From: Ideonella sp. B508-1
GTDB lineage: Bacteria; Pseudomonadota; Gammaproteobacteria; Burkholderiales; Burkholderiaceae_C
Assembly: GCF_000333615.1 (NCBI RefSeq)
Contig: NZ_BADL01000126.1
Coordinates: 1-55,090 of the forward strand
Direction of reading: 5' to 3'
DNA: 55,090 bases
This document shows, piece after piece, positions 25,081 to 35,132 of this stretch. Numbering within the stretch: position 1 is the first letter of the stretch; each line of letters opens with the position of its first letter. A program made the translations under genes and the position numbers. The notes under the pieces are model-generated. The model had not been told where the DNA came from. It searched no databases and worked only from the letters and a program-made list of their open reading frames with translations.

Positions 25081-25109
25081 TTGGCGCCAGGCCGGGCGCT
25101 GCCTAGACT
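25081..25109 (+). promoter_or_regulatory. Probable sigma-70 promoter of mmsA
   Basis: -35 TTGGCG (25081-25086), 17-base spacer, -10 TAGACT (25104-25109), 31 bases before the mmsA start and just downstream of the LysR-type palindrome. Confidence 0.6.
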
Positions 25110-25140
25110 GAGGGCCTTTCAGAACACACCGGAGACCGCC

Positions 25141-26661
<1,521 letters not shown>

Positions 26662-26768
26662 GCCTGGGACTTTCCCTCGGCACACCCCCACGGGTTGACG
26701 AGGATCAGGCGGTCGACTGGACAAGCCAGGCAGCTCGGCCTGAAGCTCAGGCTTCGGGAGGATCCGCC

Positions 26769-27428
26769 ATGGCCCCAGTCACCGCATCCCCATCGCCGCC
26801 GGGCGCGCCGGATCTGGCGCGCGCCCAGGCGCTTTACCGCCAGCGCGCGGCCTTCTATGACGCGGAGCTGGCGCCCTTCGAACCCCTGCGGCGCGAGGCG
26901 GTGGCCCTGCTGGGGCTGCAGCCGGGCCAGCAGGTGCTGGACCTGGGCTGCGGCACCGGCCTGAGCCTGCCGCTGCTGGCCGAGCAGGTGGGGCCGCAAG
27001 GGCGCGTCTGGGGGCTGGAGCCCTGCCCCGAAATGGCCCGGCGGGCACAGGAGCGCTGCACCGAGGCCGGCTGGCCCCAGGTACAGATCTGCCAGGCCGA
27101 TGTCCAGCATGCCGGCTGGCCACAGGGGCTGCAGGCCGATGCCGCCCTGTTCCAGTTCGCCCACGATCTGCTGCAGCAGCCCGAAGCCCTGTCGGCCGTG
27201 ATGGACCATCTGCGCCCCGGGGCCACGGTGGTGTCCTGCGGGCTGGAATGGGCGCCGGCCTGGGCCTGGGCCGCCAACGCCTGGGTCTTCAGCGCGGCGC
27301 TCTATTCGCTGACCACGCTGGACCGGCTGCACCAGCCCTGGCAGCACCTGGCCCGCTGGCTGCCGGACCTGCAGGTGCACAGCACCTGGATGGGCTGCAT
27401 CTACTTCGCCATCGGCCACAAACCCTGA
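26769..27428 (+). CDS. Class I SAM-dependent methyltransferase
   Basis: A 219-residue methyltransferase. The cofactor motif is VLDLGCGTGLSLPLL (~residues 56-70), motif II contains VWGLEPCPEMARRAQ, and ADVQHAGWP is the acidic loop. The protein starts with YRQRAAFYD, a pattern seen in small-molecule methyltransferases such as the UbiE/phospholipid N-methyltransferase types. A hydrophobic stretch (WAPAWAWAANAWVF) suggests a lipid substrate, by inference. The ATG has GGAGGATCC just upstream (GGAGG, seven bases). Its stop overlaps an ATG of the following frame, and the hemolysin III gene begins 14 bases on. Confidence 0.88.
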   Translation: MAPVTASPSPPGAPDLARAQALYRQRAAFYDAELAPFEPLRREAVALLGLQPGQQVLDLGCGTGLSLPLLAEQVGPQGRVWGLEPCPEMARRAQERCTEAGWPQVQICQADVQHAGWPQGLQADAALFQFAHDLLQQPEALSAVMDHLRPGATVVSCGLEWAPAWAWAANAWVFSAALYSLTTLDRLHQPWQHLARWLPDLQVHSTWMGCIYFAIGHKP

Positions 27429-27442
27429 TGCCGAGAGGGGAC

Positions 27443-28132
27443 ATGGTTTTCGCTGCGGTGCACAATGAACACATGCGCACCGCGTCCCTCACCGCCGACC
27501 GCCCCCAGACCCTGGGGGAGGAGATCGCCAATGCGATCAGCCATGGCCTGGGCTTTTTGCTGGCCGTGGCCTCCTTGCCCATTCTGCTCTGGCAGGCCCA
27601 GCGCCAGGGGGGCGGCACGCTCAATCTGGTCGCCGTCAGCGTGTTCTCCGGCACGATGATGCTGCTGTACCTGGTGTCTGCGGTCTACCACGCGCTGCCG
27701 GCCGGGCGTGCCAAGCTGTGGATGAACCGGGCCGACCATGCGGCCATCTACCTTTTCATCGCCGGCAGCTACACCCCCTTTGCCCTGGGGGCTTTGCGCG
27801 AGCACGGGGGCTGGTGGCTGCTGGGCGTGATCTGGGCGCTGGCGGTGGCCGGGGTCACGGTCAAGCTGCTGGACCGGCTGCGCCACCCCTGGTGGTCCAC
27901 CGGCCTGTATGTGGCCATGGGCTGGCTGGCGCTGTTCGCGCTCAAGCCCATGGTGGCGCAGATGGCCGTCTCCGGCCTGCTCTGGCTGGTGATCGGCGGG
28001 CTCAGCTACACCCTGGGCGCGGTGGTCTTCATGCTCGACAACCGGGTGCGCTACGCCCACTTCGTCTGGCACCTGTTCGTGCTGGGCGGCAGCACCTGCC
28101 ACTTCTTCGCGGCGCTCTGGCACGCGCAGTGA
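27443..28132 (+). CDS. Hemolysin III family membrane protein (PAQR/YqfA type)
   Basis: A ~229-residue seven-helix inner-membrane protein of the hemolysin III/PAQR family. The signature begins QTLGEEIANAISHGLGFLLA, continues with SAVYHALP (the SxxxH metal ligand), and ends with HFVWHLFVLGGSTCHFFA (the HxxxH pair). These residues form a zinc site in PAQR proteins. YqfA-type proteins affect membrane fatty acid balance. The start at 27443 is chosen for the GAGAGGGG just upstream. The ATG at 27473 gives the more usual N-terminus and is an alternative. It is co-directional with the methyltransferase and convergent with glpD. Confidence 0.9.
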   Translation: MVFAAVHNEHMRTASLTADRPQTLGEEIANAISHGLGFLLAVASLPILLWQAQRQGGGTLNLVAVSVFSGTMMLLYLVSAVYHALPAGRAKLWMNRADHAAIYLFIAGSYTPFALGALREHGGWWLLGVIWALAVAGVTVKLLDRLRHPWWSTGLYVAMGWLALFALKPMVAQMAVSGLLWLVIGGLSYTLGAVVFMLDNRVRYAHFVWHLFVLGGSTCHFFAALWHAQ

Positions 28133-28170
28133 TTCGCCACGTGCCGTGATCGGGCGCGGTCAGCGCGTCT

Positions 28171-29808
28171 TCAGGGCGGGTCTGCCGCCACCGAGCACGG
28201 CGGGCAGTCTTGGGGGAGGCCGCCGCTGCCCCCAGGGTGTTGCCGCAGCCAGTCGCGCACGCGCTGGCGCTCTTCCGGGGTGTAGTGCAGTCCCAGCTTG
28301 CTGCGCCGCCACAGCACGTCGTCGGCGTCCTGGGCCCATTCCTCGCGCTGCAACAGGCGCAGTTCGGCCTCGTGCAGGCCCGGCGCCACCTCGGCGCCCA
28401 GCCCGGCCAGGGAACGGGCCTCGCCGATCAGCGCGCCCACCCGGGCCCCGTAGGCCCGCGCCAGGCGGCGCGCCAGCGGGCCGGGCAGCCAGGGGTGGCG
28501 CTGGCCCAGGGTCTGCACCAGGCGCTCGAAATCGGTGTCCGGGCGGCGGGCCGGGCCGATCCAGTCCCGCAGATCGCCGCCGGGCAGGAAGGCGCCTTCG
28601 GTCCAGGGTTGGCGGGCCTCGCCCAGCATCTGGCCGACCTCGGTGGCGGCATCCTCGGCCAGCTTGCGGAAGGTGGTGATCTTGCCGCCCCACACGCTCA
28701 GCAGCGGCGCGCCCTCGTGGTTGGGCTCCAGCAGATAGTCGCGCGTGACGGCCGAGGGGTCGCCCGAGGCATCGTCCAGCAGCGGCCGCACGCCGGCATA
28801 GGTCCAGACCACGTCGGCCGGCGTGACGGCGCGCTTGAAGTAGCGGCTGGCCTGGGCGCAGAGGTAGGCGATCTCGTCCTCGGTGATGGCCGCGCCACGC
28901 GGGTCGCCGTGGATCTCCTGGTCGGTGGTGCCGATCAGGGTGAAGTCCCGCTCGTAGGGGATGGCGAAGATGATGCGCTTGTCCGGGTTCTGGAAGATGT
29001 AGGCGTGGTCGTGCTCGAAGCAGCGCCGCACGACGATGTGCGAGCCCTTGACCAGGCGCAGGCTTTTGGTGGCCAGGGCCTCGTGACCGGCCGGCCGGGC
29101 CGTCTCGCGCAGAAAGCGCTCGGCCCAGGGGCCGGCGGCGTTCACCAGCGCGCGGGCCCGCACCTGGCACTGGCGGCCATCGGCCTGGGCCAGCGTGGCC
29201 TGCCAGCCCTGAGCCTCGCGCTGGGCGTTGCTGACCCGCGCGCGGGTGAACACCCGGGCGCCGTGGGCGCGGGCGTCGATGGCGTTGAGCACCACCAGGC
29301 GGGCGTCGTCCACCCAGCCGTCGGAGTAGACGAAGCCGCGGCTGAAGCGGTCCTGCAGCGGCGCGCCCACCGGGTGCTGGCGCAGGTCGACGCCGCGCGA
29401 GCCGGGCAGCACCTCGCGGCGGGCCAGGTGGTCGTACAGGAACAGGCCCAGGCGGATCAGCCAGGCCGGCCGCATGGCCGGGTCGTGCGGCATCACGAAG
29501 CGCAGCGGCCACATGATGTGTGGCGCGCTCTTGAGCAGCACCTCGCGTTCCTGCAGCGCCTTGCGCACCAGCGAGAACTCGCGGTACTCCAGGTAGCGCA
29601 GCCCGCCGTGGATCAGCTTGGTGCTCGACGAGGAGGTGTGCGCGGCCAGGTCGTCCTGCTCGGCCAGCACCACGCGCCAGCCGCGGCCGGCCAGGTCGCG
29701 GGCGATGCCGCAGCCATTGATGCCGCCGCCCACGACCAGCACGTCGCAGTCCAGCGGGGCAGCGGTGGTGGCTCCGGGGTTGGCCGGTGCGGACGAGGCG
29801 TTGGGCAA
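28171..29808 (-). CDS. glpD: Aerobic glycerol-3-phosphate dehydrogenase
   Basis: A 545-residue membrane-associated FAD enzyme that oxidises glycerol-3-phosphate to dihydroxyacetone phosphate and feeds quinone. The FAD fold is CDVLVVGGGINGCGIARDLA (residues ~21-40). The family motif SSSSTKLIHGGLRYLE follows, as well as VVRRCFEHDHAYIFQNPDKR and the C-terminal domain with LARAYGARV. It is slightly longer than the E. coli protein (501), owing to an extra N-terminus and C-terminus. The start is TTG (29808), backed by AGGAG seven bases upstream; no ATG is suitably placed. Divergent from glpR-glpK, so it is in the same glycerol regulon. Confidence 0.95.
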   Translation of the reverse strand: MPNASSAPANPGATTAAPLDCDVLVVGGGINGCGIARDLAGRGWRVVLAEQDDLAAHTSSSSTKLIHGGLRYLEYREFSLVRKALQEREVLLKSAPHIMWPLRFVMPHDPAMRPAWLIRLGLFLYDHLARREVLPGSRGVDLRQHPVGAPLQDRFSRGFVYSDGWVDDARLVVLNAIDARAHGARVFTRARVSNAQREAQGWQATLAQADGRQCQVRARALVNAAGPWAERFLRETARPAGHEALATKSLRLVKGSHIVVRRCFEHDHAYIFQNPDKRIIFAIPYERDFTLIGTTDQEIHGDPRGAAITEDEIAYLCAQASRYFKRAVTPADVVWTYAGVRPLLDDASGDPSAVTRDYLLEPNHEGAPLLSVWGGKITTFRKLAEDAATEVGQMLGEARQPWTEGAFLPGGDLRDWIGPARRPDTDFERLVQTLGQRHPWLPGPLARRLARAYGARVGALIGEARSLAGLGAEVAPGLHEAELRLLQREEWAQDADDVLWRRSKLGLHYTPEERQRVRDWLRQHPGGSGGLPQDCPPCSVAADPP

Positions 29809-29938
29809 GCGGTGTCTCCTGAGGTTGAAAGGGCCCCGGAAGGGTGCGAGCCTGTTCCTATATTTTCCTTTTTAACCAAATATTTGATCGTTTGCAATGT
29901 GAATTGCATCGTTTGTTTTCGTTTTGGGGCGGTGGACA
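29809..29938. promoter_or_regulatory. Divergent glpD/glpR control region with candidate GlpR sites
   Basis: An AT-rich 130-base region between the glycerol genes. It holds the inverted repeat TGCAAT-GTGA-ATTGCA (29893-29908), flanked by direct repeats ATCGTTTG (29887-29894 and 29908-29915) spaced 21 bases, two helical turns. A further TTTTCGTTTT follows. Such TTTCGTTT-like repeats are typical of DeoR-family GlpR sites. This is probably where GlpR represses both directions. Confidence 0.55.
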
Positions 29939-30715
29939 ATGCAGTCCATGACCCCCAATCCCCGCCAATCCCAGCTGCTGGACGAGGTGCGTGCCCGTGG
30001 CGCGGTGACGGTCGAGGCCCTGGCCGAGCGTTTCAACGTCACGCTGCAGACGGTGCGCCGGGATGTGAAGCTGCTGGCCGAGGCCGGCCTGCTGGCGCGT
30101 TTCCACGGTGGCGTGCGCCTGCCGCACTCCACCACCGAGAACATCGCCTACCGTCAGCGCGAGTCGCTCAACGCGGAGGGCAAGCGGCGCATCGCGCGCG
30201 TGGTGGCGGCGCGGGTGCCGAATGGCTGCTCGCTGCTGATCAACCTGGGCACCACCAACGAGGCGGTGGCCCGCGAGCTGCTGCAGCACAAGGGCCTGCG
30301 GGTCATCACCAACAACCTGAACGTGGCGCGCATCCTGGCCGACAACCCCGACTGCGAGGTCATCGTCACCGGCGGCGTGGTGCGTCACCGTGACCGCGGC
30401 ATCGTCGGCGAGGCCACGGTGGACTTCATCCGCCAGTTCAAGGTGGACATCGGCATCATCGGCATCTCGGGCATCGAGACCGATGGCTCGTTGCGCGACT
30501 ACGACTACCGCGAAGTCATGGTGGCGCGGGTCATCATCGAGCAGAGCCGCGAGGTCTGGCTGGTGGCCGACCACGGCAAGTTCAACCGCCCGGCCATGGT
30601 GGAGTTGGCCCGGGTCGACCAGATCGACCTGCTGTTCACCGATGCCGCGCCGCCCGAGCCCTTCCCGGCCCTGCTGGCCGAGGCGGGCGTGCAGCTGGAG
30701 CTGGCCTCGGCCTGA
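29939..30715 (+). CDS. glpR: DeoR family repressor of glycerol metabolism
   Basis: A 258-residue DeoR-family repressor. The N-terminal winged helix is [20 protein letters not shown] followed by [19 protein letters not shown]. The C-terminal sugar-phosphate-sensing domain has [30 protein letters not shown], and [19 protein letters not shown] followed by [22 protein letters not shown]. Members respond to glycerol-3-phosphate. The start at 29939 is used; 29948 is the other ATG. It lies 58 bases before glpK and divergent from glpD, so it regulates its own operon and glpD. Confidence 0.94.
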   Translation: MQSMTPNPRQSQLLDEVRARGAVTVEALAERFNVTLQTVRRDVKLLAEAGLLARFHGGVRLPHSTTENIAYRQRESLNAEGKRRIARVVAARVPNGCSLLINLGTTNEAVARELLQHKGLRVITNNLNVARILADNPDCEVIVTGGVVRHRDRGIVGEATVDFIRQFKVDIGIIGISGIETDGSLRDYDYREVMVARVIIEQSREVWLVADHGKFNRPAMVELARVDQIDLLFTDAAPPEPFPALLAEAGVQLELASA

Positions 30716-30773
30716 GCCACCGGTCCTGCCATCGCGCGCCACGCCACAGACGCACCAGACAAGGAGACACGCC

Positions 30774-32270
30774 GTGAGCCACATCCTGGCCCTCGATCAG
30801 GGCACGTCCAGTTCGCGCAGCATCGTGTTCGATGAGCGCGGCCACATCGTCGCCATGGCCCAGCGCGAATTCCGCCAGATCTTTCCCCAGCCCGGCTGGG
30901 TCGAGCACGACCCGATGGAGATCTGGGAGAGCCAGTGGGCCACCGCCCGCGAAGCCCTGGCCCGGGCCGGCCTCGAGGCCCGCCAGTTGCGCGCCATCGG
31001 CATCACCAACCAGCGCGAGACCACGGTGGTCTGGAACCGCCGCACCGGCGAGCCGCTGCACCGCGCCATCGTCTGGCAGGACCGGCGGGCCGAGGCCATC
31101 TGCAGCGCCTGGCGCGAGGCCGGGCTGGAGCCCCAGGTGCGCCAGCGCACCGGGCTGCGCCTGGACCCGTACTTCTCCGCCAGCAAGCTGCGCTGGCTGC
31201 TCGACCAGGTGCCCGCCGTGCGCGAAGCCGCCACGCGCGGCGAGCTGGCCTTCGGCACGGTCGACAGCTGGCTGCTGTGGCAGCTCACCGGCGGGCGGGT
31301 GCATGCCACCGACGTGACCAATGCCTCGCGCACGCTGATGTACAACCTGGCCCAGGGCGGCTGGGACGAGGCCCTGGTGCTGGCCCTGGGCCTGCCGCCC
31401 GAGGCCCTGCCCGAGGTCCACCCCAGCAGCCACCTGTTCGGCCAGACCGAGGCCCACCTGCTGGGCGCGCCCGTGCCGGTGGCCGGCATGGCGGGCGACC
31501 AGCAGGCCGCCCTGTTCGGCCAGGCCGGCTTCGGCCCGGGCATCGCCAAGAACACCTACGGCACCGGCTGCTTCATGCTGCTGCACACCGGCGGCCAGGC
31601 CCAGGCCAGCACCCACGGCCTGGTGACCACCGCCGCGGCGGCGGCGCCGGGCCAGGCGCCCCAGTTCGCGCTGGAGGGCAGCGTCTTCATCGGCGGGGCG
31701 GTGGTGCAGTGGCTGCGCGACGGCCTGCGCGCCATCAGCGCCAGCTCCGAGGTGCAGGCCCTGGCCGAGAGCGTGCCCGACGCCGGCGGCGTGATGTTCG
31801 TGCCCGCCTTCACCGGCCTGGGCGCGCCCTACTGGGACACCGAGGCCCGCGGCACCATCGTCGGCCTGAGCCGCGGCAGCACCGTGGCCCACATCGCCCG
31901 CGCCGCGTTGGAGAGCATCGCCTTCCAGAGCGCGGCGCTGCTGCAGGCCATGGGCCAGGACGTGGCGGCCGCCGGGGGCGAACCCGTGAGCGAGCTGCGG
32001 GTGGATGGCGGCGCCTGCGTCAACGACCTGTTGATGCAGTTCCAGGCCGATCTGCTGGGCATCCCGGTGGTGCGGCCGGCCGTGGTGGAGACCACCGCGC
32101 TGGGCGCGGCCTACCTGGCCGGCCTGGCCACCGGCGTGTGGGACGGGCCCGAGGCCCTGGCTGGCCAGTGGCGGGTGGAGCGCCGCTTCGAGCCCACGCT
32201 GCCGCGTGATCAGGCCCGCGAACGCATGGCGCGCTGGGACCAGGCGGTGCGCCAGGCCATGGCGGGATGA
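30774..32270 (+). CDS. glpK: Glycerol kinase
   Basis: A 498-residue glycerol kinase that phosphorylates glycerol with ATP to glycerol-3-phosphate. The FGGY-kinase opening is [33 protein letters not shown] (sugar binding), [28 protein letters not shown] and the C-terminal ATP-site region [20 protein letters not shown] all fit. The start is GTG (30774) with AAGGAG eight bases upstream. It is second in glpR-glpK. No glycerol facilitator gene lies beside it; the aquaporin at 7778 is the water type. Confidence 0.97.
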   Translation: MSHILALDQGTSSSRSIVFDERGHIVAMAQREFRQIFPQPGWVEHDPMEIWESQWATAREALARAGLEARQLRAIGITNQRETTVVWNRRTGEPLHRAIVWQDRRAEAICSAWREAGLEPQVRQRTGLRLDPYFSASKLRWLLDQVPAVREAATRGELAFGTVDSWLLWQLTGGRVHATDVTNASRTLMYNLAQGGWDEALVLALGLPPEALPEVHPSSHLFGQTEAHLLGAPVPVAGMAGDQQAALFGQAGFGPGIAKNTYGTGCFMLLHTGGQAQASTHGLVTTAAAAAPGQAPQFALEGSVFIGGAVVQWLRDGLRAISASSEVQALAESVPDAGGVMFVPAFTGLGAPYWDTEARGTIVGLSRGSTVAHIARAALESIAFQSAALLQAMGQDVAAAGGEPVSELRVDGGACVNDLLMQFQADLLGIPVVRPAVVETTALGAAYLAGLATGVWDGPEALAGQWRVERRFEPTLPRDQARERMARWDQAVRQAMAG

Positions 32271-32283
32271 TCGGGCCCGCGGC

Positions 32284-32724
32284 TCAGCGGTCGTCCGAGG
32301 GCCGCGCCTCGCGCCAGAAGCGCTCCATGGCCAGGTAGGCATAGGAGGCCGACCAGCCGATTAGCACCAGGCCATTGAGCGCCTCGGCCCCGGCCAGCAT
32401 GCGCAGCGGGCCCACCGGCACCAGGTCGCCGAAGCCCAGCGAGGTGAAGGTCTCGGCCGAAAAGTACAGGCTGCTGCCCCACTCGGGGCGCCCCGACTCG
32501 GTCAGGCTGCCCATCCCCAGGCGTTGCAGGGTGTAGAGCGTCAGGCCGTAGAGCGCGATCTCCAGGGCATGGGCCACGAAGGCGGCCAGCATCACCACCA
32601 TCAGCTTGCTGCGGCTGGGAATGCGCAGCTGGGGCAATCTGGCGTCGATGCGGCTGAGCACCTCGTAGTGCACCAGCGTGGTCGACACCAGCAGCGTCAG
32701 AACGGAAAAGACAACAAGCAGCAT
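32284..32724 (-). CDS. Small ion channel protein (potassium channel family)
   Basis: A 146-residue membrane protein with an N-terminal helix, a second helix (LMVVMLAAFVAHALEIALYG), a pore loop, and a last helix (LNGLVLIGWSASYAYLAM). The pore loop reads FTSLGFGDLVPVG, close to the TxGYGD potassium filter with Phe replacing Tyr. It belongs to the two-helix channel domain group (Ion_trans_2) and would act as a tetramer. It lies 20 bases after the acyl-CoA synthetase gene on the same strand, so the two are probably co-transcribed, with no obvious functional link. Confidence 0.88.
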   Translation of the reverse strand: MLLVVFSVLTLLVSTTLVHYEVLSRIDARLPQLRIPSRSKLMVVMLAAFVAHALEIALYGLTLYTLQRLGMGSLTESGRPEWGSSLYFSAETFTSLGFGDLVPVGPLRMLAGAEALNGLVLIGWSASYAYLAMERFWREARPSDDR

Positions 32725-32744
32725 GGAGCTCGTAACGCGCCAGC

Positions 32745-34598
32745 TCAGCGCGACGCGTACAGTGCCTGCAGCTCATTCTCGAAGCGGGCCATCAGGTTCT
32801 GGCGCTTGAGCTTGAGGGTCGGCGTGAGCAGGGTGTTCTCGATGGTCCAGGGTTCCAGGCTCAGCACCACCGCGCGCGGCACCGCGTAGCGCGGGAAGCC
32901 GGCAGCGCGCTGGGCCAGGCGCTTGAGCACCGCCTCGTGCGCCACGCTGCTGCGCAGGCTGGCCGGGTCCTGCCAGTCCAGGCCCAGGCTGAAGGCCAGT
33001 CGCCGCCATTCGTCCTCCTGCATCACGACCAGCGCGCCGATGAAGGGCTTGTTCTCGCCCACCACGCAGCACTGGGTGATCAGCGGGTCCTCGCACAGGG
33101 CCTGTTCCAGGTCGACCGGCGGAATCTTCTCGCCGGTGGAGGTGACGATGATGTCCTTGATGCGGCCGCGGATGTAGATGCGTCCGTCCAGGATCTCGGC
33201 CTGGTCGCCGGTGCACAGCCAGCCGTCGGGGGTCAGCACCCGGGCGGTGTCCTCGTCGCGGTGCCAGTAGCCCTGCATCACCGAGGGGCCCTTGACCTGC
33301 AGCTCGCGGTTCTCGCCGATGCGCACCATCACGCCCGGCAGGGGCCGGCCCACGCTCATCGGGTCGTTGCTCTCGAGCCGGTTGGCCGAGACGATGGGCG
33401 AGGTCTCGGTCATGCCGTAGCCCTGCACGATGGGCAGGCCCAGGCCCAGGAAGGTGCGGGCCACCGCCGCGGGCAGGGCCGCGCCACCGCTGACCGCCAC
33501 CCGGATGCGCCCGCCGAAGCGGGCCAGCACCGGCCGCGCTACCAGCAGCGACAGCAGCGGCCAGACCAGGGCGTCCAGCAGACGCGGGGCGCCGTCGGCG
33601 TCCGGCGGCAGTTCCTGGCGGGCGCGGAAGCGCCTCCAGCCCACCGTGATGGTCCAGTTCATCAGCCGAGCCTTGAGCGGCGAGGCGGCCATCACCTCCT
33701 GCAGCTTGGCGTAGACCCGCTCGTAGATGCGCGGTACCGAGACCAGCACGGTGGGCCGCTGGACCAGCATGTCCTGCGGCAGCTCGGCCACCGAGCGGGC
33801 GTAGGCCACGCAGCTGCCGGTGGCGATGGGCAGGTAATAGCCCACCGTGCGCTCGAAGGTGTGCGACAGCGGCAGGAAGGACAGGAAGCGGTCCTGCGGC
33901 GTCGGGGCCACGCACTGCAGCACGGCGGTCAGGTTGGCCACCACGTTGCGGTGGCTCAGCTTGACGCCCTTGGGCCGGCCGGTGGTGCCGGAGGTGTAGA
34001 CGATGGCGGCCAGGTCTTCCGGCCCCGGGCCGGGGCGGTCGGCCGAGGGCCGGCCCGCGGCCAGCCAGTCGGCCAGGCCCAGCACCGGCACATGGGCCGA
34101 GGGCAGGCGGGAGAGGTCCTCCGGGCTGGCGGTCAGGTCGCCGGTGACCACCACGGCCTTGAGCGCCGGCAGGATGGCGCCGGTGTGCAGGATGGCCTCC
34201 CACTGGCGGCGCGTCTCCAGCACCAGCAGCGAGGCCGCGCTGTCGGCCAGGATGTAGCCGATGCTGCCCGGGTTGTCGATGGCGTGCAGCGGCACCGGCA
34301 CCAGACCCAGGGCCATCGCAGCCTGGTCGATGCTCATCGCATCCAGGCCATTGGGCAGCAGGATGGCCACCCGCCCGCCTTCGGGCAGGGGCATGGCGGC
34401 CAGGGCGTCGCGCCAACGGCCCACCCGCTCGCCGGCCTGGGCCCAGCTCAGGGATGCCCAGCGCTGGGTGGCGGGGTCGAAGGCCCGGTAGGCCTCGCCC
34501 TGCGGGGACAGGGCCACGCGGGCCTTCAGCAGGGCCGGGAGGGTGTCAGCCAGGGTCACGTGGGGCAAGGTCAAGGCGGTGAGGGGCCAAAGCCACAA
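32745..34598 (-). CDS. Long-chain acyl-CoA synthetase (AMP-forming)
   Basis: A ~617-residue AMP-binding enzyme that activates fatty acids to acyl-CoA. The P-loop-like motif is AAIVYTSGTTGRPKGVKLSH. Next come FLPLSHTFERTVGYYLP (linker of the FAA1/long-chain type), QGYGMTETSPIVSANRLES and GWLCTGDQAEILDGRIYIRG, and then KDIIVTSTGEKIPPVDLE near the C-terminal domain. The start is uncertain: TTG at 34598 is the longest, with TTG at 34568 and GTG at 34559 also possible. None has a clear ribosome-binding site. It is divergent from the DUF2946-like gene and followed by the ion channel gene. Confidence 0.92.
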   Translation of the reverse strand: MWLWPLTALTLPHVTLADTLPALLKARVALSPQGEAYRAFDPATQRWASLSWAQAGERVGRWRDALAAMPLPEGGRVAILLPNGLDAMSIDQAAMALGLVPVPLHAIDNPGSIGYILADSAASLLVLETRRQWEAILHTGAILPALKAVVVTGDLTASPEDLSRLPSAHVPVLGLADWLAAGRPSADRPGPGPEDLAAIVYTSGTTGRPKGVKLSHRNVVANLTAVLQCVAPTPQDRFLSFLPLSHTFERTVGYYLPIATGSCVAYARSVAELPQDMLVQRPTVLVSVPRIYERVYAKLQEVMAASPLKARLMNWTITVGWRRFRARQELPPDADGAPRLLDALVWPLLSLLVARPVLARFGGRIRVAVSGGAALPAAVARTFLGLGLPIVQGYGMTETSPIVSANRLESNDPMSVGRPLPGVMVRIGENRELQVKGPSVMQGYWHRDEDTARVLTPDGWLCTGDQAEILDGRIYIRGRIKDIIVTSTGEKIPPVDLEQALCEDPLITQCCVVGENKPFIGALVVMQEDEWRRLAFSLGLDWQDPASLRSSVAHEAVLKRLAQRAAGFPRYAVPRAVVLSLEPWTIENTLLTPTLKLKRQNLMARFENELQALYASR

Positions 34599-34635
34599 AG
34601 AGTCGACGCAGCGATTATCGGGCGCCGGTCCTTTC

Positions 34636-34641
34636 TAGAAT
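34636..34641 (+). promoter_or_regulatory. -10 box giving a leaderless DUF2946-like mRNA
   Basis: TAGAAT at 34636-34641, only seven bases before the ATG at 34649. With normal spacing RNA would begin at or next to the start codon. A weak -35 (TTATCG) lies at short spacing. No ribosome-binding site is present, in line with a leaderless message. Confidence 0.4.
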
Positions 34642-34648
34642 CCCGGCC

Positions 34649-35041
34649 ATGTCGTCACGTTGGGCCAGGTTGCTGCATGTGCTGGTGGGGCTGGGCCTGT
34701 TGTGCTCGGCCCTGATGCCGCTCGGGCTGCAACTCCAGCGTGCGAGCGGGCAGGCCCCCGGCCTGGTCATCTGCACCAGCACCGGCATGAAGATCATCGC
34801 GGCCCGGACCGACGATGACCACGACGGCGGCGGCACGCCTGCCGCCGGTGAATGCCAGCTCTGCAGCCTCGGCCATGCGCCGCTGGTCTGGCCCGCCGAG
34901 CCCCCCGCCCTGGCGCCCGTGGTGTGGGTGCTGGCCTATGCGCTGCCCCGCCTGTTCCTGCAGGCGCCGTACCGGCTGCCCGTCTGGCGCACCGCCCAGC
35001 CGCGCGCACCCCCGGTGCCGGGCCACGGCCTGCCCGCCTGA
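34649..35041 (+). CDS. DUF2946-like small membrane/periplasmic protein
   Basis: A 130-residue protein with an N-terminal hydrophobic helix (LLHVLVGLGLLCSALMPLGL), a cysteine pair set (VICTSTGMK; CQLCSLGHAP) and a second hydrophobic segment (PVVWVLAYALPRLFL). This layout matches DUF2946 proteins, which often stand next to TonB receptors for metals; the Asp/His-rich TDDDHDGG stretch between the cysteines may bind metal. It lies 91 bases before the TonB receptor on the same strand and is probably part of the same uptake operon. Function is unproven. Confidence 0.8.
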   Translation: MSSRWARLLHVLVGLGLLCSALMPLGLQLQRASGQAPGLVICTSTGMKIIAARTDDDHDGGGTPAAGECQLCSLGHAPLVWPAEPPALAPVVWVLAYALPRLFLQAPYRLPVWRTAQPRAPPVPGHGLPA

Positions 35042-35132
35042 CGCGGGCCTTCTTCCCCGCATTCCCCTTTGATCCGCCTGCTGGGCGCGCCTGCGTGCGC
35101 ATGCCCGGCGGGCTGCTGCCTTTGTTGTCACC

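Noticed and set aside
26738-26752. Palindrome GCCTGA-AGC-TCAGGC before the methyltransferase gene
   Set aside because: Short, GC-rich and close to the ribosome-binding site; expected by chance at this composition and without supporting context.
35042-35132. Possible riboswitch (for example cobalamin) before the TonB receptor
   Set aside because: The gap is only 91 bases and has no conserved B12-box-like or multi-stem layout, too short for a cobalamin riboswitch.
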